64,000 nt of DNA from Paenibacillus glycanilyticus NBRC 16618 (GCF_004000805.1 NZ_BILY01000009.1:160543-224542); one strand, 5' to 3'; counted from the first letter of the stretch, positions 34,076 to 42,088 are shown. Notes: generated by a model from the letters alone, not told the origin. Numbers and translations: made by a program.

Positions 34076-34534
34076 TTACAGATAGACCGTTCCGTCAAGA
34101 TGCACAGGACCGGTTATGGTAACGGAATTTTGACCGATTTGTTCTACGGTCAGAGCATATTGCTGGAAAGTACCAACTAGAGCGGCTGTTGCCATTTCCG
34201 TATGCTGGAAGGCTGTCGTGAAATCAAGCGATACCCAAGGACCCTCATCTCTTGTTCCGATAAAAGCAGAATCTGTTGTCTGGTAAATAATAGGAGCAGG
34301 AGCAGCGGTTCCGCCTCTCCGGATGCGAAAGAGCAGCTTCGGAACAATTGTGAGTAGAAGCAGCTGTGCCTCCCAGCCAATTGTTGCTTTTATTTCGATC
34401 CGATTGTTGATGTTGTTCACTTGGAGAAAGAATGAGGTCAACAGGTATTCCGCACCAGGAGAGATTATAAACGGAAGCGAACCCGTTCCTGCTGCAACAT
34501 CTTGATATTGGTGATCTACAATATTAACTGACAT
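34076..34534 (-). CDS. Hypothetical protein, possibly surface/exosporium type
   Basis: A 152-residue protein without signal peptide. ATG at 34534 is preceded by an exceptionally strong AAAGGAGGTGATA site. The sequence is beta-rich with Ala/Pro/Gly loops (SLPFIISPGAEYLLTSFFLQ; RIRRGGTAAPAPIIYQTTDS; GPWVSLDFTTAFQHTEMA), recalling compact jelly-roll proteins of spore outer layers, but I cannot assign a family. It is a single gene with its own terminator. The 480-bp upstream gap could hold a sporulation promoter, which I cannot identify with certainty. Confidence 0.75.
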   Translation of the reverse strand: MSVNIVDHQYQDVAAGTGSLPFIISPGAEYLLTSFFLQVNNINNRIEIKATIGWEAQLLLLTIVPKLLFRIRRGGTAAPAPIIYQTTDSAFIGTRDEGPWVSLDFTTAFQHTEMATAALVGTFQQYALTVEQIGQNSVTITGPVHLDGTVYL

Positions 34535-34702
34535 ACTATCACCTCCTTTCAAAACGGGCTCCAATTACGGTAGTCGTACTCCTACCAGCTGTTTCTGTAG
34601 AACGAAATAGGACCTATATGATCTGTCCCTTATCGGTCTGGGGGATTTCACTTTAAAAAAGTGTAATAGAGATTGAGATAGCGTACTTCGGGGGGATAAC
34701 CT

Positions 34703-34765
34703 ATGGGGGGCGGCTCTCAAGCAGACGGAGGCTCAATTATTTGCGATGCGTGGAAGAACACCTAA
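34703..34765 (+). CDS. Possible 20-residue microprotein
   Basis: ATG preceded by GGGGGG at six bases opens a 20-codon frame, MGGGSQADGGSIICDAWKNT, ending at TAA. It is Gly-rich at the start with one Cys. It sits in a 480-bp gap (34535-35013) with no other gene. Chance occurrence is possible; I have no family match. Confidence 0.25.
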   Translation: MGGGSQADGGSIICDAWKNT

Positions 34766-35013
34766 CTGCAAAGCTAATTCCTGTCCTCTTCTTTATCTTA
34801 TTTTCATATATTAGATTCATAGATTCAGTACTATGCAATGTACAAATATACGATGGAGCATGGAAAATTAATTTCGCTGCCAGTATGTCAACGAAGGCAG
34901 AATCGTTATAACTAAAGTCTTCCGTAAATTGGTAATTCCATTTGATATAATCATCTAAGCAGCTGCTGATTCTCGCAATGTGGATTAAGTAAACGAAGAA
35001 AATGGAGGAATTA

Positions 35014-36048
35014 ATGAATATTGAACATAAGAAGCTTATTTATGCTTTAAACCAACGCTTCAAGATGGATATCATCTCTGCCGACTGCGAAACTATTCCT
35101 TTACAGGGCGGAACTGTCGGAAATGTGTACCTGTTAAAGGGGATCGCTGAAACCGTGGACGGCGAAAAATTGCCGTACCGTATAGTACTGAAACACCAGA
35201 ATAAATGGGAGCGTTACGGCGATCCGGGCTCATGGCGTCGGGAATATGATCTGTATTCGTCTGATCTAGGATCGACGTTCTCGCCAGCCCTTCGCTCGCC
35301 GACATGTTATTTCGCCGAACTCAATGCGGAAGAGAATGAATACCAGCTTTGGCTGGAATATATAGATGGCTTAACCGGTTTAGACTTGACCAGTGACATG
35401 TATGAAAAAGCTGCGCTAGAGTTAGGGCGCTTTCAAGGCAAATTGTATGCGGAACAGCCCGCTGTGCTACAGAGCCTGACCAACCTGAGTCATACGGATT
35501 TCATGAAGAATACTTACTTGCATTATCGGTCATGGCCGGTCGTCTACGATTATATCCGATCGGAAGACTGCCAATTTCCGCTACACGTGCGACAAATGCT
35601 TATAGACATCGATGAGCAAGCAGATCAGATATTCGCCCGTATCGAAAAATTGCCCCTCGTGCTATGCCACCGGGACTTCTGGGTAACCAACCTGATATAT
35701 GTTGACGGGAAATTCGCGCTCATCGACTGGGATACCAGCGGATCGGGCTACCTCGGCGAGGATCTCGCAAGCCTGATTGCGGATGAAGCAGATATCGATC
35801 ACATGGTAGAACACTACCAGCGATGCATCCCTGCGTACTATAAAGGCTTTTCGGAGTATGTGGATGTATCCCTTATTACCGATCATTGTGTCTACGAAAT
35901 AATCCTTCTTGTATTTGGATACAGGCTTGTGGAGCAGTATCTCCATACGGTGGCAGATGATGAGAAGACGAAGTGTGTCCATATTCTCCAAAAAATTTAT
36001 GAAATGAAGGCTCTGGATGGTCACATCTGGTTACAGTGGAGCAGATGA
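35014..36048 (+). CDS. Phosphotransferase (APH/choline-kinase fold)
   Basis: A 344-residue kinase-like protein: P-loop-like TVGNVYLLKG, N-lobe Lys in RIVLKHQ, catalytic loop LCHRDFWVTNLIY (about residues 220-232) and metal motif IDWDTSG (about 240-246). The His-Arg-Asp variant resembles CHK/choline-kinase-like bacterial enzymes. The start ATG at 35014 follows GGAGG; an in-frame ATG 12 bases earlier overlaps the site. The substrate is unknown. Followed by two AT-rich genes with little spacing, so it may head a three-gene unit. Confidence 0.86.
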   Translation: MNIEHKKLIYALNQRFKMDIISADCETIPLQGGTVGNVYLLKGIAETVDGEKLPYRIVLKHQNKWERYGDPGSWRREYDLYSSDLGSTFSPALRSPTCYFAELNAEENEYQLWLEYIDGLTGLDLTSDMYEKAALELGRFQGKLYAEQPAVLQSLTNLSHTDFMKNTYLHYRSWPVVYDYIRSEDCQFPLHVRQMLIDIDEQADQIFARIEKLPLVLCHRDFWVTNLIYVDGKFALIDWDTSGSGYLGEDLASLIADEADIDHMVEHYQRCIPAYYKGFSEYVDVSLITDHCVYEIILLVFGYRLVEQYLHTVADDEKTKCVHILQKIYEMKALDGHIWLQWSR

Positions 36049-36069
36049 GTTATGAAGGGATGAGGAGAA

Positions 36070-36690
36070 ATGAAATTTGAAATTGTTTCAGTTCCTTCAT
36101 TTTGGGGAACTGATTTAAAGCAAAAGCTTATTTCAGTTCAAGAACGAAATAATAAACTTGTTGTGCTATTTCCGGGTAGAAATTACTCTTGTGAACTTCC
36201 GCTTCTTTATTATGCGGGGAATGTCGCGCTTCAACACAATTATGATTTATTTATATTGGAATACGGATATCAAGCTGCACGAACCGGTTTTGACATGAAT
36301 GATTTATCTAGAGTAATAGATGAATGTTATGACTCCATTAAGAGTAAAGTGGATAGCTATGATGAAATTATTTTTATTAGCAAGAGTATGGGGACTATTG
36401 TGGCAGGTGAGGTTTACAAAAGATTACAAATAAAAGCAAAGCATATTTACTTAACCCCTTTAGTTGAAACGATTCCATTCATTAATGCATCAGAAGGAAT
36501 TGTCATTTATGGTGGAAACGATCCGTACTTTACAAGGGAAAATGCAATTGAAATTGAAAATAAACAAAGGGTTTTTGAAATTCCAAATGCAGATCATGGA
36601 TTAGAGTCCGGAAATATAGATGAAAACCTTACTATACTGATGAAGGTTATAGATTTTTATAAAGGTGAATTACAGTTAATTAAAGAATGA
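36070..36690 (+). CDS. Alpha/beta-hydrolase
   Basis: A 206-residue small hydrolase. The nucleophile elbow is FISKSMGTIVAG (Ser about 104), the acid is probably the Asp in YGGNDPYFT and the His is in NADHGLES. Oxyanion-loop candidate LFPGRNYSC. It is much more AT-rich than the flanking core genes, suggesting acquisition. It starts 21 bp after the phosphotransferase. The substrate is unknown. Confidence 0.85.
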   Translation: MKFEIVSVPSFWGTDLKQKLISVQERNNKLVVLFPGRNYSCELPLLYYAGNVALQHNYDLFILEYGYQAARTGFDMNDLSRVIDECYDSIKSKVDSYDEIIFISKSMGTIVAGEVYKRLQIKAKHIYLTPLVETIPFINASEGIVIYGGNDPYFTRENAIEIENKQRVFEIPNADHGLESGNIDENLTILMKVIDFYKGELQLIKE

Positions 36691-36736
36691 TATAATTAAA
36701 TTTATTAAGTTTTAGATAAATAAAGAGGTGGAAATT

Positions 36737-37237
36737 ATGGAAACTAGTGCTGATGTTTTAATAATTATCGATTTACAAAATGGTGTATGTTACAACAAAG
36801 AACACTTGTTTGGATTAGAGGAATTACTTATTAAAGTAAATGAAAGAATTTCGTTATACAGAAAGTTGAATAAACAAATTATTTTTGTTCAACATTGTGA
36901 TGAGGAGCTCATACCTGGAGAGGAACTTTGGGCTATTGATGCTAAACTTGATGTCCAAGAACAAGATTTTTTGATAAAAAAGATACATGCAAATTCTTTT
37001 TATAGAACGAACTTAAAGGAGATTTTAGATCAATTAAATGTACACAGTATAGAATTTTGCGGTGCCCAAACAGAATACTGTATGGATGCTACTATTAAGT
37101 TTGCTCATGGACTGGGGTACAAAAATTTTATGGTAAAAAACGCAACCTCCACATTAAATAATTCATTTATGTCTGCAGAAGAGACTATTAATTTTTATGA
37201 AAAGATGTGGAATCATAGATATTTAGAATTTGTATAA
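36737..37237 (+). CDS. Isochorismatase-family cysteine hydrolase
   Basis: A 166-residue cysteine hydrolase: Asp in LIIIDLQNGVC (about residue 11), Lys in KIHANSFYRT and catalytic Cys in GAQTEYCMDATIKFAHGLGY. The sequence is closest to the streptothricin-hydrolase/YcaC-like small branch and clearly different from the biuret hydrolase at 25524. ATG at 36737 is placed after AAAGAGGTGG. AT-rich like the gene before it. Confidence 0.85.
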   Translation: METSADVLIIIDLQNGVCYNKEHLFGLEELLIKVNERISLYRKLNKQIIFVQHCDEELIPGEELWAIDAKLDVQEQDFLIKKIHANSFYRTNLKEILDQLNVHSIEFCGAQTEYCMDATIKFAHGLGYKNFMVKNATSTLNNSFMSAEETINFYEKMWNHRYLEFV

Positions 37238-37288
37238 AGATGCTAAGAAATCTTAGATGTTTTATTCATTCTAATATATAAGTTCAAC

Positions 37289-37355
37289 ACATAAAGCTGC
37301 AGCAGATCGGATGATCAGTTACGGCTTTTGTTTATGTAGGGCAGGTTAGCGCAAC
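37289..37355 (+). repeat. Dispersed hairpin repeat, copy
   Basis: Degenerate hairpin AAGCTGCAGCAGATCG..GATCAGTTACGGCTTTTG and tail GGCAGGTTAGCGCAAC (37340-37355). Confidence 0.6.
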
Positions 37356-37397
37356 AATCGTGAGTGTGCTTCCGTCAGATATCGATAGCAAGCCTTT

Positions 37398-37440
37398 AAA
37401 AAGAAGCAGCAGATCGGAGGATGAATGAGCGGCTGCCTTT
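37398..37440. repeat. Dispersed hairpin repeat, partial copy
   Basis: Only the hairpin part, AAGAAGCAGCAGATCG..GAGCGGCTGCCTTTAT, directly before the stop of the convergent HxlR gene. No tail. Confidence 0.4.
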
Positions 37441-37442
37441 AT

Positions 37443-37808
37443 TTATGGGTGTGTGTCATGCTCATTCGCCCTTATTATAACTTCATCCTCAGAGTATCTT
37501 TGCTTAACATAAAGATCTCCCCAATCACAAACTCCTTTTAAAACATCATTCAATGAAGCCCCTAAGTTTGTAAGCGAATATTCAACCTTCGGCGGCACTT
37601 GATTGTGCACGATTCTGGAAACTAACCCATCTTGTTCGAGTTCCTTTAATTTTTCTATAAGCATTTTTTGTGTAATCCCCGTAACCAAACGTTTTAATTC
37701 ACCCGTTCTAACAGGTCCACTTCCTAAATTGAAGATAATATGTGACTTCCATTTTCCCCCCATTACATCTAACACTACTTCAACTTGATTATTATATGTC
37801 TTTCTCAT
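37443..37808 (-). CDS. HxlR-family transcriptional regulator
   Basis: A 121-residue winged-helix protein: MGGKWKSHIIFNLGSGPVRT, then ELKRLVTGITQKMLIEKLKE and wing VPPKVEYSLTNLG. ATG at 37808 follows GGAG at suitable spacing; the in-frame TTG 21 bases upstream overlaps the site. It has one Cys (GVCDWG) in the C-terminal helix. Divergent from a nitroreductase, with a long palindrome between, so it probably represses that gene and itself in response to an electrophile. Confidence 0.87.
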   Translation of the reverse strand: MRKTYNNQVEVVLDVMGGKWKSHIIFNLGSGPVRTGELKRLVTGITQKMLIEKLKELEQDGLVSRIVHNQVPPKVEYSLTNLGASLNDVLKGVCDWGDLYVKQRYSEDEVIIRANEHDTHP

Positions 37809-37842
37809 TTTGATTTGATCTCCTAACAATAATGCAATTGTT

Positions 37843-37871
37843 ACTTTTTCGTGTGTATATCACGAAAAAGT
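37843..37871. promoter_or_regulatory. Palindromic operator between HxlR and nitroreductase genes
   Basis: Perfect 11-bp arms ACTTTTTCGTG (37843-37853) and CACGAAAAAGT (37861-37871) with a 7-bp AT-rich spacer. A degenerate half-site GTACTTTTC follows at 37874. Strong candidate for HxlR binding. Confidence 0.7.
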
Positions 37872-37974
37872 GCGTACTTTTCAATGTATTTGTACTATAC
37901 CATAATAAACCCGGTAAGCTATTTAGGTCTTATAGCTTAAACTAATCTATTCATATATGACGGAGGCAAGGCAA

Positions 37975-38625
37975 ATGGAAAAGAAGAAAAATCTAAGTGC
38001 TAGTTTTTACGATGTGATTCATGATCGCCGATCTGTTCGCAAATATGATACTTCAGTTCATGTTCCGGATGAAGAAATTAAAGAACTTATTGGAGAAGCT
38101 ATCCTTGCTCCAAATGCTCATAATCTAAACACTTGGAGGTTTATGGTCTTTACGGATCCTGTTCTTAAAGAAAGATTACACAAAATTGCTTTAGGACAAC
38201 GTCAAGCACTTGAAGCATCTGTTGTAATTGCTGTGTTAGGTGATTTGAATGCTTATTCTATAGAAAACTCAGATAGAATTAACCAAAAAGCTGTCGATGC
38301 GGGTTTTATGACAAAAGAAGTTAAAGAAAAAATTGATAATAGCATAGACAATTTTAGTGGGCATGTAAATGAGCAAGTCAAAAGAGAATGGCTAATGCTT
38401 GATAGCGGCCTAGCAGCTATGCAATTTATGTTAGCTGCAAAAGCAAGAGGTTACGATACTGTACCTATGATTGGATACGATGTTGAAGAGTTTCGTAAAG
38501 AGTTCAATATACCAGAAAATCTCGTTAATGTTCTACTGATCGCTGTTGGAAAAGCAAAAGAACCTGGACACCCGACTGTAAGATTAGAGGTAGATGAAGT
38601 GACCTTCTGGAACCCGTGTACTTGA
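37975..38625 (+). CDS. Nitroreductase-family FMN oxidoreductase
   Basis: A 216-residue NAD(P)H-dependent flavoprotein. The FMN-binding start is VIHDRRSVRKYD (residues 12-23), with LIGEAILAPNAHNLNTWRFM (about 38-57) and the C-terminal LIAVGKAKEPGHPTVR. Such enzymes reduce nitro compounds and quinones. ATG at 37975 follows GGAGG. It faces the HxlR regulator and is AT-rich. Immediately downstream is a fragment of a metallo-beta-lactamase-fold gene. Confidence 0.9.
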   Translation: MEKKKNLSASFYDVIHDRRSVRKYDTSVHVPDEEIKELIGEAILAPNAHNLNTWRFMVFTDPVLKERLHKIALGQRQALEASVVIAVLGDLNAYSIENSDRINQKAVDAGFMTKEVKEKIDNSIDNFSGHVNEQVKREWLMLDSGLAAMQFMLAAKARGYDTVPMIGYDVEEFRKEFNIPENLVNVLLIAVGKAKEPGHPTVRLEVDEVTFWNPCT

Positions 38626-38797
38626 AATTACTCTGAAAGACGACATGGCAAACCCTTTAACTGAATTGCCGTTATCGGTGGACGAAATCTTCCGTGGTAT
38701 TGATGCAGTTATTATTACCCATCTTCACGGGGATCATTACGATGATGCAGCCAAAGAAAAATTCTGCTTGAACCTGACGTTACGTAATGGTTTATGA
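38618..38797 (+). pseudogene. Fragment of a UlaG-like metallo-beta-lactamase-fold hydrolase
   Basis: Reading from about 38618 gives EITLKDDMANPLTELPLSVD, then EIFRGIDAVIITHLHGDHYD and DAAKEK, before ending in an unrelated tail and TGA. THLHGDH is the H-x-H-x-D-H zinc motif. Both the N-terminal strand region and the C-terminal two thirds (about 170 residues) are missing, so this is a remnant. Confidence 0.7.
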
Positions 38798-38835
38798 TAA
38801 AAGTGAATAAATTCGAAATCAAAGGAGTAACGGAC

Positions 38836-39402
38836 ATGAGAAAGCTCGTATTGTTTATGCATGTATCGCTGGATGGGTATGCGTCGGATTTGAACGGAGG
38901 ACTCGATTGGATTCCGTATAACGAGGAACTAGAGAAATACGCCGAGGAGATCGTTGCCGAGGTCGGAGCTCCCGTCTATGGGCGTACGACGTATCGGATG
39001 ATGGAGGGCTACTGGCCCACGATGTTGGACAATCCTGATGCGTCAGTCCATGAGATGGAGCATGCCAGATGGCTGCAGGATGTTCAGAAGATCGTCATTT
39101 CCGGAACGATGGACAAGTCGGAATGGGACAATACGATACTGATTAAGGAGAATATCGCAGAGCAAATCAAGGAGCTTAAAGAGCAGCCAGGGAAGAATCT
39201 CGTCATCTTCGGCAGCCCGGGAGCGGCGAAAACACTGCTTGAGCTTGGCCTGATCGACGAATTCCTGCTGACGATTTGTCCGGTCGTCTTGGGCAGCGGA
39301 AAATCGGTATTCGAAGGCAGCGAGAAGGTTAAGCTCAAGCTGTTATCCAGCCGAACGTTCAAGTCGGGCATTATTGCGACCCGTTATGAGTTGGAGAAAT
39401 AG
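38836..39402 (+). CDS. Dihydrofolate-reductase-family protein (RibD C-terminal domain type)
   Basis: A 188-residue NADPH-binding reductase of the RibD-C/YyaP type. The N-terminus is KLVLFMHVSLDGYASDLNGG, with VYGRTTYRMMEGYWP in the middle and FGSPGAAKTLLELGLIDEFL followed by CPVVLGSGKSVF near the end. ATG at 38836 is preceded by AAAGGAG. Members are seldom characterised; some reduce pterins or artificial substrates. Single gene, converging on the GyrI-like pair. Confidence 0.88.
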   Translation: MRKLVLFMHVSLDGYASDLNGGLDWIPYNEELEKYAEEIVAEVGAPVYGRTTYRMMEGYWPTMLDNPDASVHEMEHARWLQDVQKIVISGTMDKSEWDNTILIKENIAEQIKELKEQPGKNLVIFGSPGAAKTLLELGLIDEFLLTICPVVLGSGKSVFEGSEKVKLKLLSSRTFKSGIIATRYELEK

Positions 39403-39465
39403 CCATACCGTTACGCAACGAGGATGAAGCTGCCGATATTGTCGACAGCTTCATGGCGGTGCAAG

Positions 39466-39945
39466 TTATTTTTTTACCACAGGTACCCAGAACTCGCCGT
39501 AAAAGATGCCCTCTCCGTTATCCTCGCGATAGGTCGCATTTGGTCCGCCGATGTAAGCATAATCAGTGATTTGGGACAAGACTTCGCCAAAAGCAAGGTA
39601 AGTCAACTGATCAAACAGAGTCTCCTTGTCACCCTTTCCCGCGACAACGATGTACTCGCTCTCCGGAAATTCGATCATGCGGGTAGCGTCAGCCACTGAT
39701 TTTCCAGCTTCCACAGCAAAATAATTCCACGGCTTGCCTTGATATACCTCGTTCACGGACCATTCACGGTCATCTTTTGCAGCGTCTTTGAGCTTAGCAA
39801 ATCGCCCGTCAGCCTTGAGTTTGCCCCAGAATTCGGCTTTTTCCTTTTGCAAAGCTGTCATGTCCTGGAAATTGGATTGGATTGAAAAACCGTATGCGGT
39901 TAATGTGAACGATTTTTTGTGCTCGATTGTATATTCTGCTGCCAT
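39466..39945 (-). CDS. GyrI-like effector-binding domain protein, copy 2
   Basis: A 159-residue stand-alone GyrI-like/AraC effector-binding domain protein: start TIEHKKSFTLTAYGFSIQSN, then WGKLKADGRFAKL and WNYFAVEAGKSV. It is a paralogue of the next gene upstream, aligning over the full length. Start ATG at 39945 follows AAAGGAG. Such proteins bind drugs or other aromatic cations, and some hydrolyse acyl-xenobiotics. 27 bp separates the pair, so they are co-transcribed. Confidence 0.85.
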   Translation of the reverse strand: MAAEYTIEHKKSFTLTAYGFSIQSNFQDMTALQKEKAEFWGKLKADGRFAKLKDAAKDDREWSVNEVYQGKPWNYFAVEAGKSVADATRMIEFPESEYIVVAGKGDKETLFDQLTYLAFGEVLSQITDYAYIGGPNATYREDNGEGIFYGEFWVPVVKK

Positions 39946-39972
39946 GGGAGCTCCTTTCGAATTTCGCAAAGA

Positions 39973-40452
39973 TTAGGCGTCGACTTTTTTTGCGCGAAGC
40001 CACATTTCGCCGTAGAATTCACCGTTTTCGGCTGCTTTGACGAATGTTGAGTTGCCAGGTCCTACGTATTTGTAGTCAGTAACTTCTTGCAGCAAGCCGC
40101 CGAAAACTTTGCCTGTGATTTCATCAGCAAGGCTGTCTTTGTTAGAGCCTGTGCCAGGCACAACGAGGTAGTCGCCGGCGAGGAAATCGAGGACGATCGC
40201 GTCTTCCACCTTGAAATCACCCATCACGCCGAAGCCGCGCCAAGCCTTGCCGTCGAGCACGTAATTGATTTGATATTCTTGCCCGTCAGCCAGCGCGAGA
40301 AGCTCAGCAAGCTTGCCGTTTTCGGTGATTTCAGCCTTTTTCGCTGCCGTTTTTGCTGCGTTGCCTGCCCAGTCGTTAAAGTCCTCGAAAGAAACACCGA
40401 AAGCCGTCATTTTGTAATTTTCCGAGATCGTTTTGATGGAGTAGTTAGACAT
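39973..40452 (-). CDS. GyrI-like effector-binding domain protein, copy 1
   Basis: A 159-residue paralogue of 39466-39945: KTISENYKMTAFGVSFEDFN, with WRGFGVMGDFKVEDAIVLDF and the ending YGEMWLRAKK. AAGGAGAT precedes ATG. First gene of a pair diverging from a WYL-domain regulator, whose operator overlaps the gap. Tandem duplication with marked divergence suggests different ligands. Confidence 0.85.
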   Translation of the reverse strand: MSNYSIKTISENYKMTAFGVSFEDFNDWAGNAAKTAAKKAEITENGKLAELLALADGQEYQINYVLDGKAWRGFGVMGDFKVEDAIVLDFLAGDYLVVPGTGSNKDSLADEITGKVFGGLLQEVTDYKYVGPGNSTFVKAAENGEFYGEMWLRAKKVDA

Positions 40453-40506
40453 TTTTATTATCTCCTTTGTGTGTTTACTTTGACAAGATTGATTCTATTT
40501 GCCGAA

Positions 40507-40536
40507 TGTATCAAAAAATGATACTTTTTTGATACA
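40507..40536. promoter_or_regulatory. Operator between the GyrI-like pair and the WYL regulator
   Basis: Perfect 12-bp arms TGTATCAAAAAA (40507-40518) and TTTTTTGATACA (40525-40536) around TGATAC, itself a third half-site. The right arm contains a TACAAT -10 element (40533-40538) only seven bases from the regulator's ATG. Confidence 0.7.
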
Positions 40537-40544
40537 ATAAACAC

Positions 40545-41516
40545 ATGAAGAAAACAGAACGAGTAAACCTAATCATGCGCTATATCAATAACCGCGCGCA
40601 TTTTACGATTGCCGAGATTCAGCGGGAGTTCAAAATTTCCCGTGCGACGGCGATTCGCGACATAAACGAGATCCAGGCGATGGGTTTTCCGCTGACAACC
40701 GAGCTGGGGCGGGGTGGTGGCTACAATGTCCTGCAAAATCAATATTTGCCCGCTGCACGTTTCACGCCGGATGAGCTGAAGGCGATTTTTATCAGTTTTA
40801 TAGCCTCGAAAAACTCACAGCTGCCCTATCTGCAAAATCGCCGCTCGATCACGGAAAAACTTATCGGCATCGCGTCGCAAACGCAGCAGGACGAGCTAAT
40901 CGAGCTGAATCATATTTTGCTTTTTGAAAATACGAATCCTGCCAATCCGAATCTGTTGGAGCTCGACGATGCAGCGCCTGCGGAATTAAATCAGTTGATT
41001 TCGCTTGCTGTGCGAGATAAGCATTTGCGCGTGACGTATGAACCGAGTCCCGGCTGGCCGCAGTTGCTGGATGTTTTTTTGCTGCATATTTTCAACTCGA
41101 ATGCCCAGTGGCTAGTCGAGGTTTACGATTTTGATACGGACGAATTTCGTTATTTGCCGGTTGATTTGCTGCGGGATTCCGCGATTTCCGAGGATGAGTT
41201 GAAACACTCCGAGCAAGAGATTTTAAGCAAAAAACGGATCGGTGCGCGTCAGTCCAATCTAGTTGTGAAGCTTGACGCGGCTGGGATTCAGCGTTTTAAA
41301 CGCATGCACCCGCCGGGAATTATTTTGTCCTTTACCGGAATGTTTCAGTCGAGCGGGATTTTTAATGCTCAGCTCAATGTGACGGATGCTGAGGAACTGG
41401 CTTACTACGCGGATTGGCTGTTATTTTTGGGGAAAGGGGTCGTGTTTGAGCGTATTCCAGAAGAGCTGCGTTTGATTTTGGAAGATCGTTTAACCCATCT
41501 AAGATTTCCTAACTAG
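40545..41516 (+). CDS. YafY-type WYL-domain transcriptional regulator
   Basis: A 323-residue regulator: N-terminal DeoR-like helix-turn-helix (residues 3-60: ERVNLIMRYINNRAHFTIAE, then FKISRATAIRDINEIQAMGF) and a C-terminal WYL domain (about 140-310) for ligand binding. No Shine-Dalgarno sequence precedes the ATG, and a -10 box lies at the distance expected if transcription begins at the ATG, so translation may be leaderless. It faces the GyrI-like pair and probably represses it and itself. Confidence 0.88.
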   Translation: MKKTERVNLIMRYINNRAHFTIAEIQREFKISRATAIRDINEIQAMGFPLTTELGRGGGYNVLQNQYLPAARFTPDELKAIFISFIASKNSQLPYLQNRRSITEKLIGIASQTQQDELIELNHILLFENTNPANPNLLELDDAAPAELNQLISLAVRDKHLRVTYEPSPGWPQLLDVFLLHIFNSNAQWLVEVYDFDTDEFRYLPVDLLRDSAISEDELKHSEQEILSKKRIGARQSNLVVKLDAAGIQRFKRMHPPGIILSFTGMFQSSGIFNAQLNVTDAEELAYYADWLLFLGKGVVFERIPEELRLILEDRLTHLRFPN

Positions 41517-41587
41517 TCTATTGTTGTATAAAAGTTAAATTTAGCGACGATACTTCTGAATATCTAGTATATTTGGAGGTTATTTCT

Positions 41588-42067
41588 ATGAGTCAACAAC
41601 TGAGTTATGATAAAACTCATCTTTTAATATCTAGCTTTTTGAACGAAAGCAACGATAAAGTGTTTTGTTTTCTGACAGCAGATCATACAAGCGGGAATTC
41701 TTTCGTGCTTAAGAGATACTGCAAGGATAACGATCATGCTGCTTATATGAATTTAATGTCTGCTAGATCTACTAAATCGTTGATCCTTCAATTGCTGCAT
41801 TCGATAGAAGTTCCTTTTGTCAAACAATATCAAAATGATTATTTAATTCACTTGTTGTGTTCGGAACTGGCAAAAAAGAAGATCTCTCATTTTGTCTTCG
41901 ATAATATTCAACAATTTGAAACGAGCACGAATATCTCCGAGATATTCGAGCTGTTAAGATATCTAAATATCAATACGGATGTTCGGTTTATTTGCGTAGG
42001 CTCTAGAATGCCGGAGAGCTTATCCGCGGAAATTACGAGGCGCAGCGAGTTTTTAAACGTCATCTAA
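41588..42067 (+). CDS. Degenerate AAA+ ATPase related to TnsC/TniB
   Basis: A 159-residue protein with AAA_22/TniB-like order: a Walker A position reading TADHTSGNSFVLKRY (lacking GKT/S), a Walker B-like HFVFDNIQQFE (Asn in place of the catalytic acid) and a sensor-1-like VRFICVGSRMP. So the fold appears present but ATP hydrolysis unlikely. TnsC relatives act in Tn7-type transposition target choice; here no transposase is adjacent. ATG at 41588 follows GGAGG. It may be a remnant or a repurposed stand-alone protein. Confidence 0.65.
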   Translation: MSQQLSYDKTHLLISSFLNESNDKVFCFLTADHTSGNSFVLKRYCKDNDHAAYMNLMSARSTKSLILQLLHSIEVPFVKQYQNDYLIHLLCSELAKKKISHFVFDNIQQFETSTNISEIFELLRYLNINTDVRFICVGSRMPESLSAEITRRSEFLNVI

Positions 42068-42088
42068 AAAAGAATGAATGTTTACGTT

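Noticed and set aside
39424..39454. Hairpin ATGAAGCTG..CAGCTTCAT as a terminator
   Set aside because: The T-run lies about a dozen bases beyond the stem, so efficient termination is doubtful; it could be a relic of the dispersed repeat.
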